Source: Phormidium sp. FACHB-1136 (GTDB taxonomy: Bacteria; Cyanobacteriota; Cyanobacteriia; Phormidesmidales; Phormidesmidaceae). Taken from it: a stretch of 64,000 nucleotides of DNA. The position numbers and the translations under genes are program-made. A model generated the notes under the pieces. It ran no database searches. It worked only from the letters and a program-made list of their open reading frames with translations, and was not told the origin of the DNA. Below are positions 10,105 to 18,518 of the stretch, piece after piece (positions within the stretch are counted from its first letter, which is position 1; the number at the start of each line of letters is the position of its first letter). Location: positions 1 through 64,000 of the forward strand of contig NZ_JACJRS010000013.1 of assembly GCF_014697375.1 (NCBI RefSeq), read 5' to 3'.

Positions 10105-10151
10105 AACGCGCTAGTCCACAGGGAACGATGGTGTCACAGGTATTGAGATGG

Positions 10152-10364
10152 TCAAGGTCGATAGGTGAGGATTTGCTGCACCGCATTCTCAGACTGACGG
10201 CGCTTGCGGGGCTTTGGAATCGGCGTCACAAAGTCCGTAGGGCGGCGGGTCGTGATAACCTTCCCGGTCGGTTGGCGGGTCTCATCTAGATCCCAGTGTT
10301 GCCCTGGATAAGCATAGGGAGAATTGAGAATCGGATGCTCGAAAAATTGATCTGACATACTCAC
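10152..10364 (-). pseudogene. N-terminal fragment of a large restriction endonuclease (BPTD_3080-like)
   Basis: Seventy codons carry the characteristic opening of a family of very large type III-like restriction enzymes: FFEHPILNSPY, a HWDLDE element and FVTPIPKPRKR. The frame stops soon after that motif, 48 bp before dpdE, and no helicase or nuclease domain follows. Full-length members have about 1000 residues, so this is a decayed stump, perhaps left when the dpd genes replaced or deleted the rest. The family call is from memory of the conserved N-terminus. It could still make a short peptide. Confidence 0.55.
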
Positions 10365-10637
10365 AAACCCGATTGGGTCGCCCCTATACAGGGGTTATTC
10401 CCAGAACATCCCCACAGCAAAACTAGGCACTCGCAGCGCCTAACAACTATGGGTTTATCGAAACAACGATCAGGGGAACGACCAACTCACTGGTCTAGAA
10501 CGACCTCAGACTCAGTGAGATTCACTCCTTCTAGAGTACCCAATGCTACGGCGGAATACCACATTACAAAACTAAATATTCTGACCTTGAAATTACTGTC
10601 ATGCCTAGGTTTCAGGCTTCCACCACCAAGGAAAGCC

Positions 10638-10820
10638 CTACCCCACGACGGCATCATCATCCAGGTCTTTGAGCGCCTGTTCCAGGGCCATTCTCACCAC
10701 CATGGCCTTCTTGCGTTTGAGCCGGGTAGCCACGTCAGTAAGATGCTGGTGCAGAGATTCCGGCATATCCACGGTGAATCGGATAGTGCGCTCTGGGGTC
10801 GTGGTCTGTGGGGTGCTCAT
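10638..10820 (-). CDS. Ribbon-helix-helix DNA-binding protein
   Basis: A 60-residue protein starting at the second Met (MSTPQ; an in-frame ATG lies 15 nt upstream). The core TIRFTVDMPESLHQHLTDVA is a beta strand plus first helix of an RHH/CopG fold. It continues with KRKKAMVVRMALEQAL, the typical second helix, and ends in an acidic tail. Such proteins bind as dimers to short operators and act as plasmid copy-number, partition or antitoxin regulators. No toxin gene is adjacent, so a standalone regulator is likelier than a toxin-antitoxin pair. Confidence 0.7.
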   Translation of the reverse strand: MSTPQTTTPERTIRFTVDMPESLHQHLTDVATRLKRKKAMVVRMALEQALKDLDDDAVVG

Positions 10821-11040
10821 AGCGTTACCCATCATTCGATAGGTCTATCCTAGCCGCTGGCATCGCTAGAGCCATCCCTAGCACGACCGCGACTCCACCA
10901 TCCCAGATCGGCATTGATCAATACAAGCCCTATTGAGCCACTTTGAGCTACCTAACTCAATAGCCAAAACCCTTGTCAAACAACCAATTCAGCGATTTTT
11001 TTGAGGCTCTATTGACCCAATGAACCGATTGGCTCAACCC

Positions 11041-11580
11041 CTACAACCGCCCAATAGCGCTGACCTTCTCTTCCTCGGAGACCTCCAAATACCGCTGGAG
11101 TGCCGCCATCGATGACCAGCCCCCCAGGTCTTGAATCGTCCGCAGCCGTACTCCCGCCTTATCCAACCGAGTCGCCCAAGTGCGGCGGTTGCTGTGGGTG
11201 CTGTAGCCCCGTAACCCCAGACGGTCACAGGCTTTCCGCAGGGCTAAATCACAGGCTTGCCGGGTAATGGGCTGCTGGCCACCCCGCCCAGGAAACAGAT
11301 AGCCCCGGCTAGGGATCTGCGCGGCATCCAGGATTTCCCGCAGCTTGGGATGAATCGGCACCGACCGGGTACGCTTCGTCTTGGTGGTGGCCTTGCGAAA
11401 CACCAGAGTATCACCCACCAGATCCTCCGCCTTCAGTTGCCGCGCTTCACTCACCCGGCATCCGGTGTAGTAGCAGATCGAGAACAGAGATCTCATCTTG
11501 GGGCTAAGCTCCCCCATCACCTGCTCGAACTCTGCCTCAGACCAAATCTCCGCCTGATCATGACGGTCATGCTTGGGCAT
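11041..11580 (-). CDS. Small tyrosine recombinase / phage-type integrase
   Basis: A 179-residue catalytic domain of the XerC/D-lambda integrase superfamily. The active-site residues are visible: Arg42 in GCRVSEAR, Lys68 in the TKTKRTRSVP hairpin, His129 and Arg132 in HSNRRT, Trp155 in place of the second His (LGGWSS) and the nucleophile Tyr164 in LQRYLEV. The N-terminal core-binding domain is absent, as in the short cyanobacterial integrase group. It probably catalyses plasmid resolution or integration. It sits alone between the dpd island and the IetAS pair and may have helped assemble this region. No clear att core was found next to it. Confidence 0.85.
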   Translation of the reverse strand: MPKHDRHDQAEIWSEAEFEQVMGELSPKMRSLFSICYYTGCRVSEARQLKAEDLVGDTLVFRKATTKTKRTRSVPIHPKLREILDAAQIPSRGYLFPGRGGQQPITRQACDLALRKACDRLGLRGYSTHSNRRTWATRLDKAGVRLRTIQDLGGWSSMAALQRYLEVSEEEKVSAIGRL

Positions 11581-11765
11581 GGGCTAATTCCCAAAATGGA
11601 TCCAAATAGCAGCTTAAATCTAGACTTGCTAATTTTAGTATTTTAGCAAGTCAAGAATTACTAAATAGCAAGGGTTTCAGGAGAATCATGCAAAAACGGC
11701 CTCCGCTGTTGAGAATGGCCCCTCACTATTGACAGGGCGAGATGGCTGAATGATCCCCCCCATCT

Positions 11766-11841
11766 GGGTTAACGCTGTTAACTTCATTAACCAATCTGGG
11801 CATACAAGAGATAGCCCGGTCATTACCAGGACTGGGTTAAC
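11766..11841. promoter_or_regulatory. Repeated GTTAAC motifs upstream of a broken RHH gene
   Basis: GGGTTAAC (11766), GTTAAC (11777) and ATTAACC (11786) lie within 27 bp and form an imperfect palindrome. A further GGGTTAAC lies at 11834, 22 bp before the start of the RHH pseudogene. Spaced near-palindromic hexamers just before an RHH gene are what an autoregulatory operator of that protein looks like. Only the repeats are seen; binding is inferred. Confidence 0.35.
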
Positions 11842-11862
11842 CGCGTTTACGGAGTTATCAGG

Positions 11863-12202
11863 ATGCGTCTATCACTGATTGCTGGCCGGGTGCCCCAGTC
11901 CTATGTAGATCAACTCGACCAGGTAGTCCTATTTCGTACAGGCTAGAGAATAATCAGGCGACCCTAAAGACCTTACGGCAGTAGATTGCTGTTTTTGGCT
12001 GATTTTTCTCTGACCCGTAGATTAATGCACTACCCTCGACCAAATTGGAGCAGCCACCGGGACATGTCAGAGTGAGCTGGTGCGTGAAGCCATCGCCACC
12101 TACCTCGACAAGACGGAACCTGCCTCGGTGGAGAAGATGAGCCGTAAGCTCAGCCAGATTGAGAAGCAGGTCAAGACGCTGATGCTGCTCCAGGGAGATT
12201 AG
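11863..12202 (+). pseudogene. RHH (CopG-like) regulator split by a 113-bp insert
   Basis: The ATG at 11863 begins MRLSLIAGRVPQSYVDQLDQ and then runs into a stop at 11943. From 12035 a second piece reads LDQIGAATGTC, SELVREAIATYLDK and a helical tail ending at the TAG at 12200. Joining the two at the duplicated CTCGACCA restores one continuous RHH frame of about 75 codons with the usual ATG-(S/Q)SELVREAI second-helix motif. The gene was therefore intact before insertion of the element at 11922-12034. The 121-bp gain also shifts the frame, so the protein is inactivated. Confidence 0.7.
11922..12034. mobile_element. 113-bp MITE-like insert with 8-bp target duplications
   Basis: The segment is flanked by identical CTCGACCA copies (11914-11921 and 12035-12042), begins GGTAGT and ends ACTACC (6-bp inverted termini, weaker similarity beyond). 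It has no coding capacity. Removing it with one duplicate repairs the surrounding RHH gene. Eight-bp duplications are made by several IS families (for example IS1595, ISL3, IS6), so the mobilising transposase cannot be named from this alone. Confidence 0.6.
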
Positions 12203-12498
12203 AGGGGTATGTTTCGGCTACAAGCCTCATTGGCCAAGGGTTTTATGGAAACCTAGATTACTCAACCTCTCTCAGTCGCCGCCTAACCATCTACTAGACA
12301 ACGAAAGGAATGTCCACGTTGAAGATCATGGGTCAACCTGCGGAAGGTAGGTGCAAACATAACGATTGAGATAAGCCACTGCAGAGAATCTAGAACTCCC
12401 AACAAATAAACTATTAGCGGTCGGCTCCATCGATTTGTTAGACATCGTTTAACTTATGGCGTACTTGCAAGGTCTAGAATACACCCTTCCAGCAAAAA

Positions 12499-15090
12499 TC
12501 ATACTTGAATTTGCTGTTGTATTTGTAATGAGGCTTGAGCTTGGACAAAGGAACTGTAAATAGCAATTTCCGAATTGATAATTTCAAAGCTAACAGCTAG
12601 AGCATAAGGCACTTGAGCTGTTAAATCATTATTCCAGCCTTTATGGGCTACAACTGCTATACAGAAAGTATCTCGTAAGTCGAAAGATTTGACTACCGCC
12701 CAATCTTTCTGAATTGTCCCAGCTCCTCTAGAAGTATCTTTTACCCGTCGACTATGGTTTTTCTGCTGTCCAAGTGTCCAGTCGAATAATCCAGAGCCGT
12801 CTTCCTGATCCTCAGAGGCTTCATATTTTTCAAGAACCCTAGCTAAAAATCTATCTGGTGATTCTTCTTTTTGACTACATTCCCAATGTAACCAAGTAGA
12901 TAAATACTTACGTTTATTACGTCGTGTTCGACGTGGTTCAGCTTTATAAGAAAGTGTAATCTCAATAAGAATATCAAAAGCTTCTGCTGGAGATTTCAGT
13001 TCTTCTGGAATGATCACTTGATAAATATGTGCTTGTCGCGCTTGAATTAGACTGTCCCCATTAGTAATCAATGTCACACGATTAGGTGCATTACCAAGCG
13101 CACGCTCAAGATTCGGCAAACCGTATCCCATCATACGAATAGCTGAGGAAAGATCGGGTTCATCATTAGTCCATGCAGGTAATCTTGCTGATTGCACAAT
13201 CAAAGCTTTATAGAGCAAGCAACTTTCCTGTGGGAAATTAGATGCCAAGGCTGCTGCAATATGAGTCACTTTAGGTGCTGCAAAGGAAGTGCCAATATTA
13301 TCCGCTGCAACTGCTGGCGCTCCCCCAATCGTCGTCCTTACTAACTCGGGGCAAACATCCGCAGGTGTAGAAAAGCTAGGCGGATTCCCCTCATCCTTGA
13401 CTAGATCTCCGCCATACTCAACGACTTCAGGCTTTATCGAATCCCAAATACCATAGCCTGTGCAGGAAAATGCTGAAGGATAGTCTTGTAATGCCACAGA
13501 AGTAGTTGGTGGACGATTATAGGTACAATGAGCGATTGATCCTACAGTTAAAGCTTGAAAGCTTTGGGCAGGATTAGCGATCCGAGACGAATCCTTTAGT
13601 AAAAAATCTGGATATGCATAACCTTCCTCAAAATACTCTGTGAGAGCCTTGCGAGTAATACTTAGTCCTGGAAGTCGAACAGTAGGTAGGTTTCCTGCTG
13701 AGACAATAAAAAGAATGTCCTTTTGCCAAGCAAGGTAATCTATTTCAGCAGCCCAAGCACTCATGTAAGTTCTTCGACAAGGTGCTGAACTATTAATTGA
13801 GTGATTAAATATGCGAGTACCTGTTTGAGAATGATAGAAATCTACAATGTCATTTAAGACTTCTGGTATATATAATTTGGCTGGAAATTTGCAATCTTTT
13901 TCTAAAACTCTAGCGTTTTGAAGCCAACCGATTGCTGTTTGCCGACCAGTACGTGGAACTCCTTGAGGATATAAAACTGCTCCAGCGACTCGTGTGCCAT
14001 GCCCACCACCTGATACACGATCTACTTTTTGATCAGTCTCATTAGGAACCCATGATCGTGAGTTATTGTTATCTACAGCAACACGTAAGAAACGATGGCT
14101 TTCTTGGATACCACTGTCAATGATACAGACCTTTGGAGCTAATGGTGGTGGCGGATCAAGTGTAAAGGACGATTGATCACTTGTTGCTATAGTACGATCC
14201 GTTAATGGTTCAGCTATTTGATCTGGTTCGCTAACCTCAAAAACGTAGGGATAATTGGCAACTAAATCTTTCAAGCCCTTACCAGAAATCTCAATGCGAC
14301 TAGAAAAACTATCGGGCAAAAGTGCAAGATGCGAGCGATCATCATGATCACCAAGCAGAATCAATGTTCCATCAAGCTTTCTTACAAAGTCTTCAAAATC
14401 ATTTTCTCTATCAAGTTGTAGCCTTTCCCATTCCTGCAAAGTTTGGTCACGCCTATCAGTCCATCTAGCAATCTTACGAGCGTATCTCTCAGGGGTTTCA
14501 TTCTCTTGTTGGCGTGGATAGTCTGAAAATTTAGAATTTAGACCTACACAGGCAATGCTGATGTCAACTATGTAAATGTGGTCATCTAGAATCTGATCCC
14601 ATCGGGCAAGCAAATCCGGTGAAAGAATGTATTCCAGACGCTCGAACTTACCTTCTAGAATTTCCCAGATCTCAGCGACCTTCCCTCCACCATGTTCTTC
14701 AGAAATAAACTTCTCGATCTTTTCCTGGAGTTTAGTCAACTCAGCATCAACCGAAGCCCCAAGGATGTAACCATTTTCAAGTTCAAGAATAACTTCAATC
14801 CCAAAGCCCTTGAGGGCATCTGCATCAAAGGATTTTGGATCTACTTGAAGTAAGAATGAAGGAACATTTGGAATATCTGGCATTCCTTCTTGCTGACGTT
14901 TTTCAAGGGTATTTTTCCAATCAGAAATAACGGAGGATACAGAAGATTTGAGCCTTCCGCCATGACCACCTGCATTTTCTCGATTAGCATGAGAGCGCTC
15001 AGATCGTCGGGGAGGTCTTCCAGGGCGGGCGAAATCTGTTTTTGTCAGTCTCAAGGGAATATGCTTGAATTGTTCAGGTCGCTCAGACAT
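12499..15090 (-). CDS. ietS: Subtilisin-like (S8) protease, IetS-type defence effector
   Basis: An 863-residue S8 peptidase with an intact triad: Asp in VCIIDSGIQ (~321), His in GGGHGTRVAG (~363) and Ser in GTSFAAPKV (~600). A ~300-residue N-terminal extension and ~200-residue C-terminal extension flank the protease domain. There is no signal peptide, so it acts in the cytoplasm. The start overlaps the end of the AAA ATPase gene by 8 nt. A cytoplasmic subtilase coupled to an AAA ATPase is the architecture of IetAS, described first as a plasmid-stability/toxin-antitoxin pair and later as an anti-phage system. The ATPase would restrain or activate the protease. AT-rich composition separates it from the plasmid backbone. 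Confidence 0.75.
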   Translation of the reverse strand: MSERPEQFKHIPLRLTKTDFARPGRPPRRSERSHANRENAGGHGGRLKSSVSSVISDWKNTLEKRQQEGMPDIPNVPSFLLQVDPKSFDADALKGFGIEVILELENGYILGASVDAELTKLQEKIEKFISEEHGGGKVAEIWEILEGKFERLEYILSPDLLARWDQILDDHIYIVDISIACVGLNSKFSDYPRQQENETPERYARKIARWTDRRDQTLQEWERLQLDRENDFEDFVRKLDGTLILLGDHDDRSHLALLPDSFSSRIEISGKGLKDLVANYPYVFEVSEPDQIAEPLTDRTIATSDQSSFTLDPPPPLAPKVCIIDSGIQESHRFLRVAVDNNNSRSWVPNETDQKVDRVSGGGHGTRVAGAVLYPQGVPRTGRQTAIGWLQNARVLEKDCKFPAKLYIPEVLNDIVDFYHSQTGTRIFNHSINSSAPCRRTYMSAWAAEIDYLAWQKDILFIVSAGNLPTVRLPGLSITRKALTEYFEEGYAYPDFLLKDSSRIANPAQSFQALTVGSIAHCTYNRPPTTSVALQDYPSAFSCTGYGIWDSIKPEVVEYGGDLVKDEGNPPSFSTPADVCPELVRTTIGGAPAVAADNIGTSFAAPKVTHIAAALASNFPQESCLLYKALIVQSARLPAWTNDEPDLSSAIRMMGYGLPNLERALGNAPNRVTLITNGDSLIQARQAHIYQVIIPEELKSPAEAFDILIEITLSYKAEPRRTRRNKRKYLSTWLHWECSQKEESPDRFLARVLEKYEASEDQEDGSGLFDWTLGQQKNHSRRVKDTSRGAGTIQKDWAVVKSFDLRDTFCIAVVAHKGWNNDLTAQVPYALAVSFEIINSEIAIYSSFVQAQASLQIQQQIQV

Positions 15091-16129
15091 GAGAAGCTAA
15101 AACGTCTTGAATTGATTCTTCTAAATGTTCTTGAATAACTAACTCTTCTCGATCTAGAATGGCACGCTTTGCTGCATCCTGAGCAACCCTGACCACCTGT
15201 GCAGCCGAGAAATTGAGCATCTTTTGTATAATCGAATTCCAATCAATTGACCCAACCTCAACTGAAGAGAGTGTCTGTTTTAAGATAACCTCGATTTCTC
15301 TCTTTGTCGGCTTTGGTACTTCAATAGCATCATCAAATCTTCGCCATACAGCTTCATCTAGAAATTTAGTTAAATTAGTTGCAGCAACAATCAACCCATC
15401 TGAGACCTCATACTCGTCAAGTAGCTGAAGGAATGTATTAACCACACGTTTAATTTCGCCAACTTCCTGGCTATCTTCGCGGGATTTTGCTAATGCATCA
15501 CATTCATCAATGAAAAGTAAACACGGAAATGCAGAGGCATTCTCAAATACTTCACGCAGGTTAGTCGCAGTTTCTCCTAAATAGGAAGATACCATTGCAT
15601 CGAAGCGAACTTTGACCAAGGTTAAACCTGTATTCCAAGCAATACGCTCGGCTCCCATTGTTTTGCCGCACCCTGGAGAACCGTAAAGCAAGATCTTTTG
15701 GCGATAGCGCAACCCATGATGGGCGAGTCGATCACGAGCAGCATACTCCCGTTCAATACGTCGAAACCGTGTTTCGACAGCATCAGCAAGAATCATATGA
15801 TACCGTAAATTATCACGGGGAATTGTAACAATAAACGGATGGTTGAACCTATGTTGACTCGATAAGAGGGTGAGAGAGCGTGTATCGGATGTTTTAGATG
15901 CGGCTCTTTCTAAAGACGTTGAAGGGCTTTCTCGTACAGAATCTGATGATGAATTTTCAGATTTGGCAAGATAGATGCTTTTCCGCAGAATGCTTTCGAG
16001 TTGATTAGCAAGATTGGTATGTCCTAGCTTGCGTTCTTCCTCTACTACAATGGACAACATGCTTTGTATTGCCTGTGAGTCATCACTGGCAACAGCACGG
16101 AATAAACGCTTTAGCACCTCTCCCTTCAT
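15083..16129 (-). CDS. ietA: AAA ATPase, IetA-type partner of the subtilase
   Basis: A 348-residue AAA ATPase. A ~100-residue helical N-terminal domain and a Ser-rich linker precede Walker A (GSPGCGKTMGAE, ~150) and Walker B (LLFIDECDAL, ~208). These are followed by a sensor/arginine-finger region around VAATNLTKFLDEAVWRRFD. The domain is closest in style to the FtsH/spastin-like clade of AAA proteins. It is the upstream gene of the pair and overlaps the protease gene by 8 nt, so stoichiometric co-translation is likely. In IetAS, IetA is the ATPase needed together with IetS. The promoter should lie within the AT-rich stretch just upstream of 16129. Confidence 0.75.
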   Translation of the reverse strand: MKGEVLKRLFRAVASDDSQAIQSMLSIVVEEERKLGHTNLANQLESILRKSIYLAKSENSSSDSVRESPSTSLERAASKTSDTRSLTLLSSQHRFNHPFIVTIPRDNLRYHMILADAVETRFRRIEREYAARDRLAHHGLRYRQKILLYGSPGCGKTMGAERIAWNTGLTLVKVRFDAMVSSYLGETATNLREVFENASAFPCLLFIDECDALAKSREDSQEVGEIKRVVNTFLQLLDEYEVSDGLIVAATNLTKFLDEAVWRRFDDAIEVPKPTKREIEVILKQTLSSVEVGSIDWNSIIQKMLNFSAAQVVRVAQDAAKRAILDREELVIQEHLEESIQDVLASHV

Positions 16130-16700
16130 TCTTTAACCTGTCGCCTACAGCCATACGTTCCACTCTTACGATACCTAAATCTCTTGGAATATTATGAAAA
16201 ATTTACAAAATTAAGATGTGCTCTCCTATAGATTGAGCTGGCAAGGATGTCTAACTCTTTACCAGAGGGAAACTCTCCGCCTAATACTCTTGTACCCGTC
16301 ATCCCGCAAGTTAACGTTTATTTTTCTTGTGCGTTGCCTGAGTCAAGAGCTGAAAACCTTGCTTTCAAAGGATTTCAAAAACAGAGTAATCGGCCACTCC
16401 AAGCAGCGTCTTAACGATTCGCAATCATTCAGACAACAAGTTCCGAAAACTGTGATCACCATTTTCCAATGCTTTCGGACAGCGAAAAGAACTATTCACG
16501 TCCAGAGTTATTTGTCAACCTGCGGCATGTCGGTTATACGGAATCTCAAGTGGAAAAATTTAGTCTAAATGCCGAATATGGTATTTTACGTAGAAAGTCT
16601 AAGTATAAATTCTCAACGGCATGGGAACCCTGCGACTCGAAATTTCTTTATTGATAGCACGGGGTTAACCATGGATGCATCTCGCTCATACCCCACTAGG
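16130..16700. other. 571-bp stretch without a convincing gene
   Basis: AT-rich to about 16620, then GC-rich. The longest open frame (16218-16568, plus) has no recognisable motif, no good ribosome binding site and odd composition, so I do not call it. The end nearest 16130 must hold the ietA promoter. The stretch is probably a junction between the defence island and the plasmid backbone. Confidence 0.4.
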
Positions 16701-17033
16701 CTAAGAGTCTTCCCTCCCTCCCTTCCGCCACCACCCCCACAGCGACCTGTGCCCGCCACCAAACACCCCCACCCCAGAGGCTTTAGCCTCCGCCATCACC
16801 TGGTTAATCAGGTCAGCACTGGGGCAATTTTGGTGGAACTGGCGATAGCTCCAGGCCAGTCCTTCACTGACTAGCACCGACTGGGTGAACTTCTCCCCGG
16901 CGTAGACCTCTGCAATCAACCGACCATAGCGATCCGTATCCGTCACCAGCAGATCCACCTGGCCCCCGGCCTGGTCAATCATCTGCTGTAGCCGCTGGCC
17001 TGACTCCGCCCCTAGGGGTTGGTCACTCTCTGG
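16701..17033 (-). pseudogene. 3' exon of interrupted TolC-like/SNase-like gene
   Basis: This is the C-terminal half of a staphylococcal-nuclease-like (thermonuclease) domain. Reading begins PESDQPLGAESGQRL directly after the intron. It contains the catalytic Glu (GAESG) and the second catalytic Arg (TDRYGRLIAEV), and ends with the typical SNase tail (LAWSYRQFH, then GVGVFGG). Spliced to the exon at 20665-21366 it restores ..IDAPESDQ.., the canonical SNase signature with its first Arg. Both catalytic arginines and the glutamate therefore survive. Expression depends on splicing of a now damaged group II intron, hence pseudogene. Confidence 0.75.
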
Positions 17034-17039
17034 GTTAAC

Positions 17040-18097
17040 CTAAGCCGGGAGATCACCCTCCCGACTCGGCTTCAGAACCGTGCGTGAGACTTTCGCCTCA
17101 CACGGCTCCTCAACGTTAGGACTCGTGACATGAGCACTTCTACAAGAACCGTCCTGTGCGGTTTTACTGTCGTGGCAATGTCGGTGCAGTGCCTGAAGGT
17201 TATCCATTCCATTCGTTCCTCCCAAACTGGAAGGTAGAATGTGGTCGAATTCAATCAGGTCTCCTGCTTTGAAAAACAGCCTACAATGGGCGCACCGTCC
17301 CTGCTGCCGAACTAGAATGTGGAATTCTCGGCTGGCATATTTTGGGGCTTTAGTGATGCGTCTAGACCAGTAAACCCAGTCGCCGTCATAGGGGCTTCGC
17401 GTTCCCTGAACCTTGACATGTCTCATCACCCGAATCATTGAGGGTTTGAGCAGAACATGGTCATGGGTATCTGCGAACCGAATGGAGCCTTCTACCCTAC
17501 GCCAATATTTGTCATAAATCCAGGTCTTCCCTTTGTTTCGGTGCCGTCTGTTCGCCCAGCCCCAAAGCATATCAAAGATATCTTGGTTGAGCTGATGAAA
17601 ACATGTGGCACTGTTTTCGGTTCGGAAGTAGTAGCACTATCCTCGTATTAAGGAATTAAGCAAGTGGATTAAACTTGGCCAATTCAAGGTTGAAGTGCAA
17701 CACCTGCTCAAAGCCGCTTGTAGTCATGGATCGATCATCAGATCCATGAGAGGCTATAGAGCCTGGTGCGGCTGGGTCATACGTGTTCCCGACGGTGGCA
17801 ATCGTCGCGAGAGCTTGCAGCGGCTCTGAGACAGAGTGTTGCACTTCAGATTTGAATCTGCGCTTGATTGCCTCCCTGAACGGTGATTAACCACCACTCC
17901 CTTAAGACGCTGCTTGAACCGTTTGACCGACATCTGACTGGGTTGGATTAGCGTTTTGTAGCCCAGTGGTTCCCCGAGAGGAGTTTTACCACTGCGTCTA
18001 CTGGAAACCCGATACTGTCGAATGTTGAACCCCAATAAGTCAAATCCTGGAGTACCTTCTCCAGTCTCTAAGGTATGCGTAATCCTCGTTTTACTAG
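17040..18097 (-). pseudogene. RT/maturase 3' part: domain X and HNH endonuclease (decayed)
   Basis: After the MITE the frame resumes with SKTRITHTLE and GFDLLGFNIRQY, then maturase domain X (SVKRFKQRLKGVV). It loses frame near 17850-17920, recovers as SLIRG-stop-CYYFRTENSATCF (the TAG at 17637-17639 replaces the expected Trp of RGWCYY), and continues through MLWGWANRRHRNKG. The C-terminal HNH nuclease domain is intact: CAHC, IEFDHILP and LHRHCHD. The HNH segment would cut the second strand during retrohoming. The MITE, a frameshift and a nonsense codon mean no full maturase can be made. Confidence 0.75.
17075..17108 (-). ncRNA. Group II intron domain V
   Basis: Exactly 34 nt on the minus strand: GAGCCGUGUGAGGC, a GAAA tetraloop context and the complementary arm ending CGGUUC. 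It carries the AGC-type catalytic triad near its 5' side and a two-nucleotide bulge on the 3' arm. Domain V is the catalytic core of group II ribozymes, and its intact state implies the RNA itself may still be splicing-competent. Confidence 0.85.
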
Positions 18098-18227
18098 GGC
18101 GTGTCATCAAATAAGCTCAGACCCTCATTTTGCTGTCACCATCCCGGTTCAACAAGGGGCTTAAGCCCCTTGCCTAGACCACTAGAGTGGCAAAAAATCG
18201 CGAATTTCCTCCAATTGATGACACGCC
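18098..18227. mobile_element. 130-bp MITE with perfect 13-bp inverted ends
   Basis: The ends are GGCGTGTCATCAA (18098-18110) and TTGATGACACGCC (18215-18227), flanked by CTAG on both sides (18094-18097, 18228-18231). Removing the element and one CTAG restores the intron protein as ..GLRLKPSKTRITH.. in frame. A 4-bp YTAR duplication is typical of IS5-group insertion. The interior has a perfect 20-bp palindrome at 18153-18172 and no coding capacity. Its ends do not match those of the neighbouring IS at 18519-19439, so another transposase must have moved it. Confidence 0.82.
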
Positions 18228-18518
18228 CTAGGTTTTAGTCGAAGTCCATATTGGTTCAGCCATTGATCTGTTAGCTTGTGAGCTTTCTCAATTTCCTCCT
18301 GCTTAGCATGGAGAATGACCAGGTCATCGGCATAGCGAACAATGATAGGTGCATAAGGATTTTGTCGTTTGCCGTCTACATAACCCGTGGCTGGAAACGC
18401 CCGACGAAGGTCAGTTTCTAGGCCATGTAGTGTGATGTTGGCTAGCAAAGGCGAAATAACTCCGCCTTGTGGGGTGCCGGATTCTGTTGGAAACAGTGTG
18501 TTCCCATCTAAGAGGATA
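18228..18518 (-). pseudogene. RT middle part with YADD catalytic motif
   Basis: Between the IS and the MITE the reverse transcriptase continues as LLDGNTLFPTESGTPQGG and VISPLLANI (RT4 region), then APIIVRYADDLVILH (RT5, catalytic Asp pair intact), and ends LNQYGLRLKP where the MITE is inserted. It joins precisely to KSGVLEDI of the upstream piece. Catalytic residues are preserved, which suggests that inactivation by the insertions is recent. Confidence 0.8.

Noticed and set aside
10449-10853. 134-codon plus-strand frame
   Set aside because: Lies antisense to the well-supported RHH gene and has no recognisable features.
15083-15090. Frameshift fusion of ietA and ietS
   Set aside because: The 8-nt overlap has a normal ATG and stop; both proteins are complete, so coupling and not fusion.
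16218-16568. 116-codon plus-strand frame in the gap after ietA
   Set aside because: No ribosome site, no motif, composition like random AT-rich DNA.
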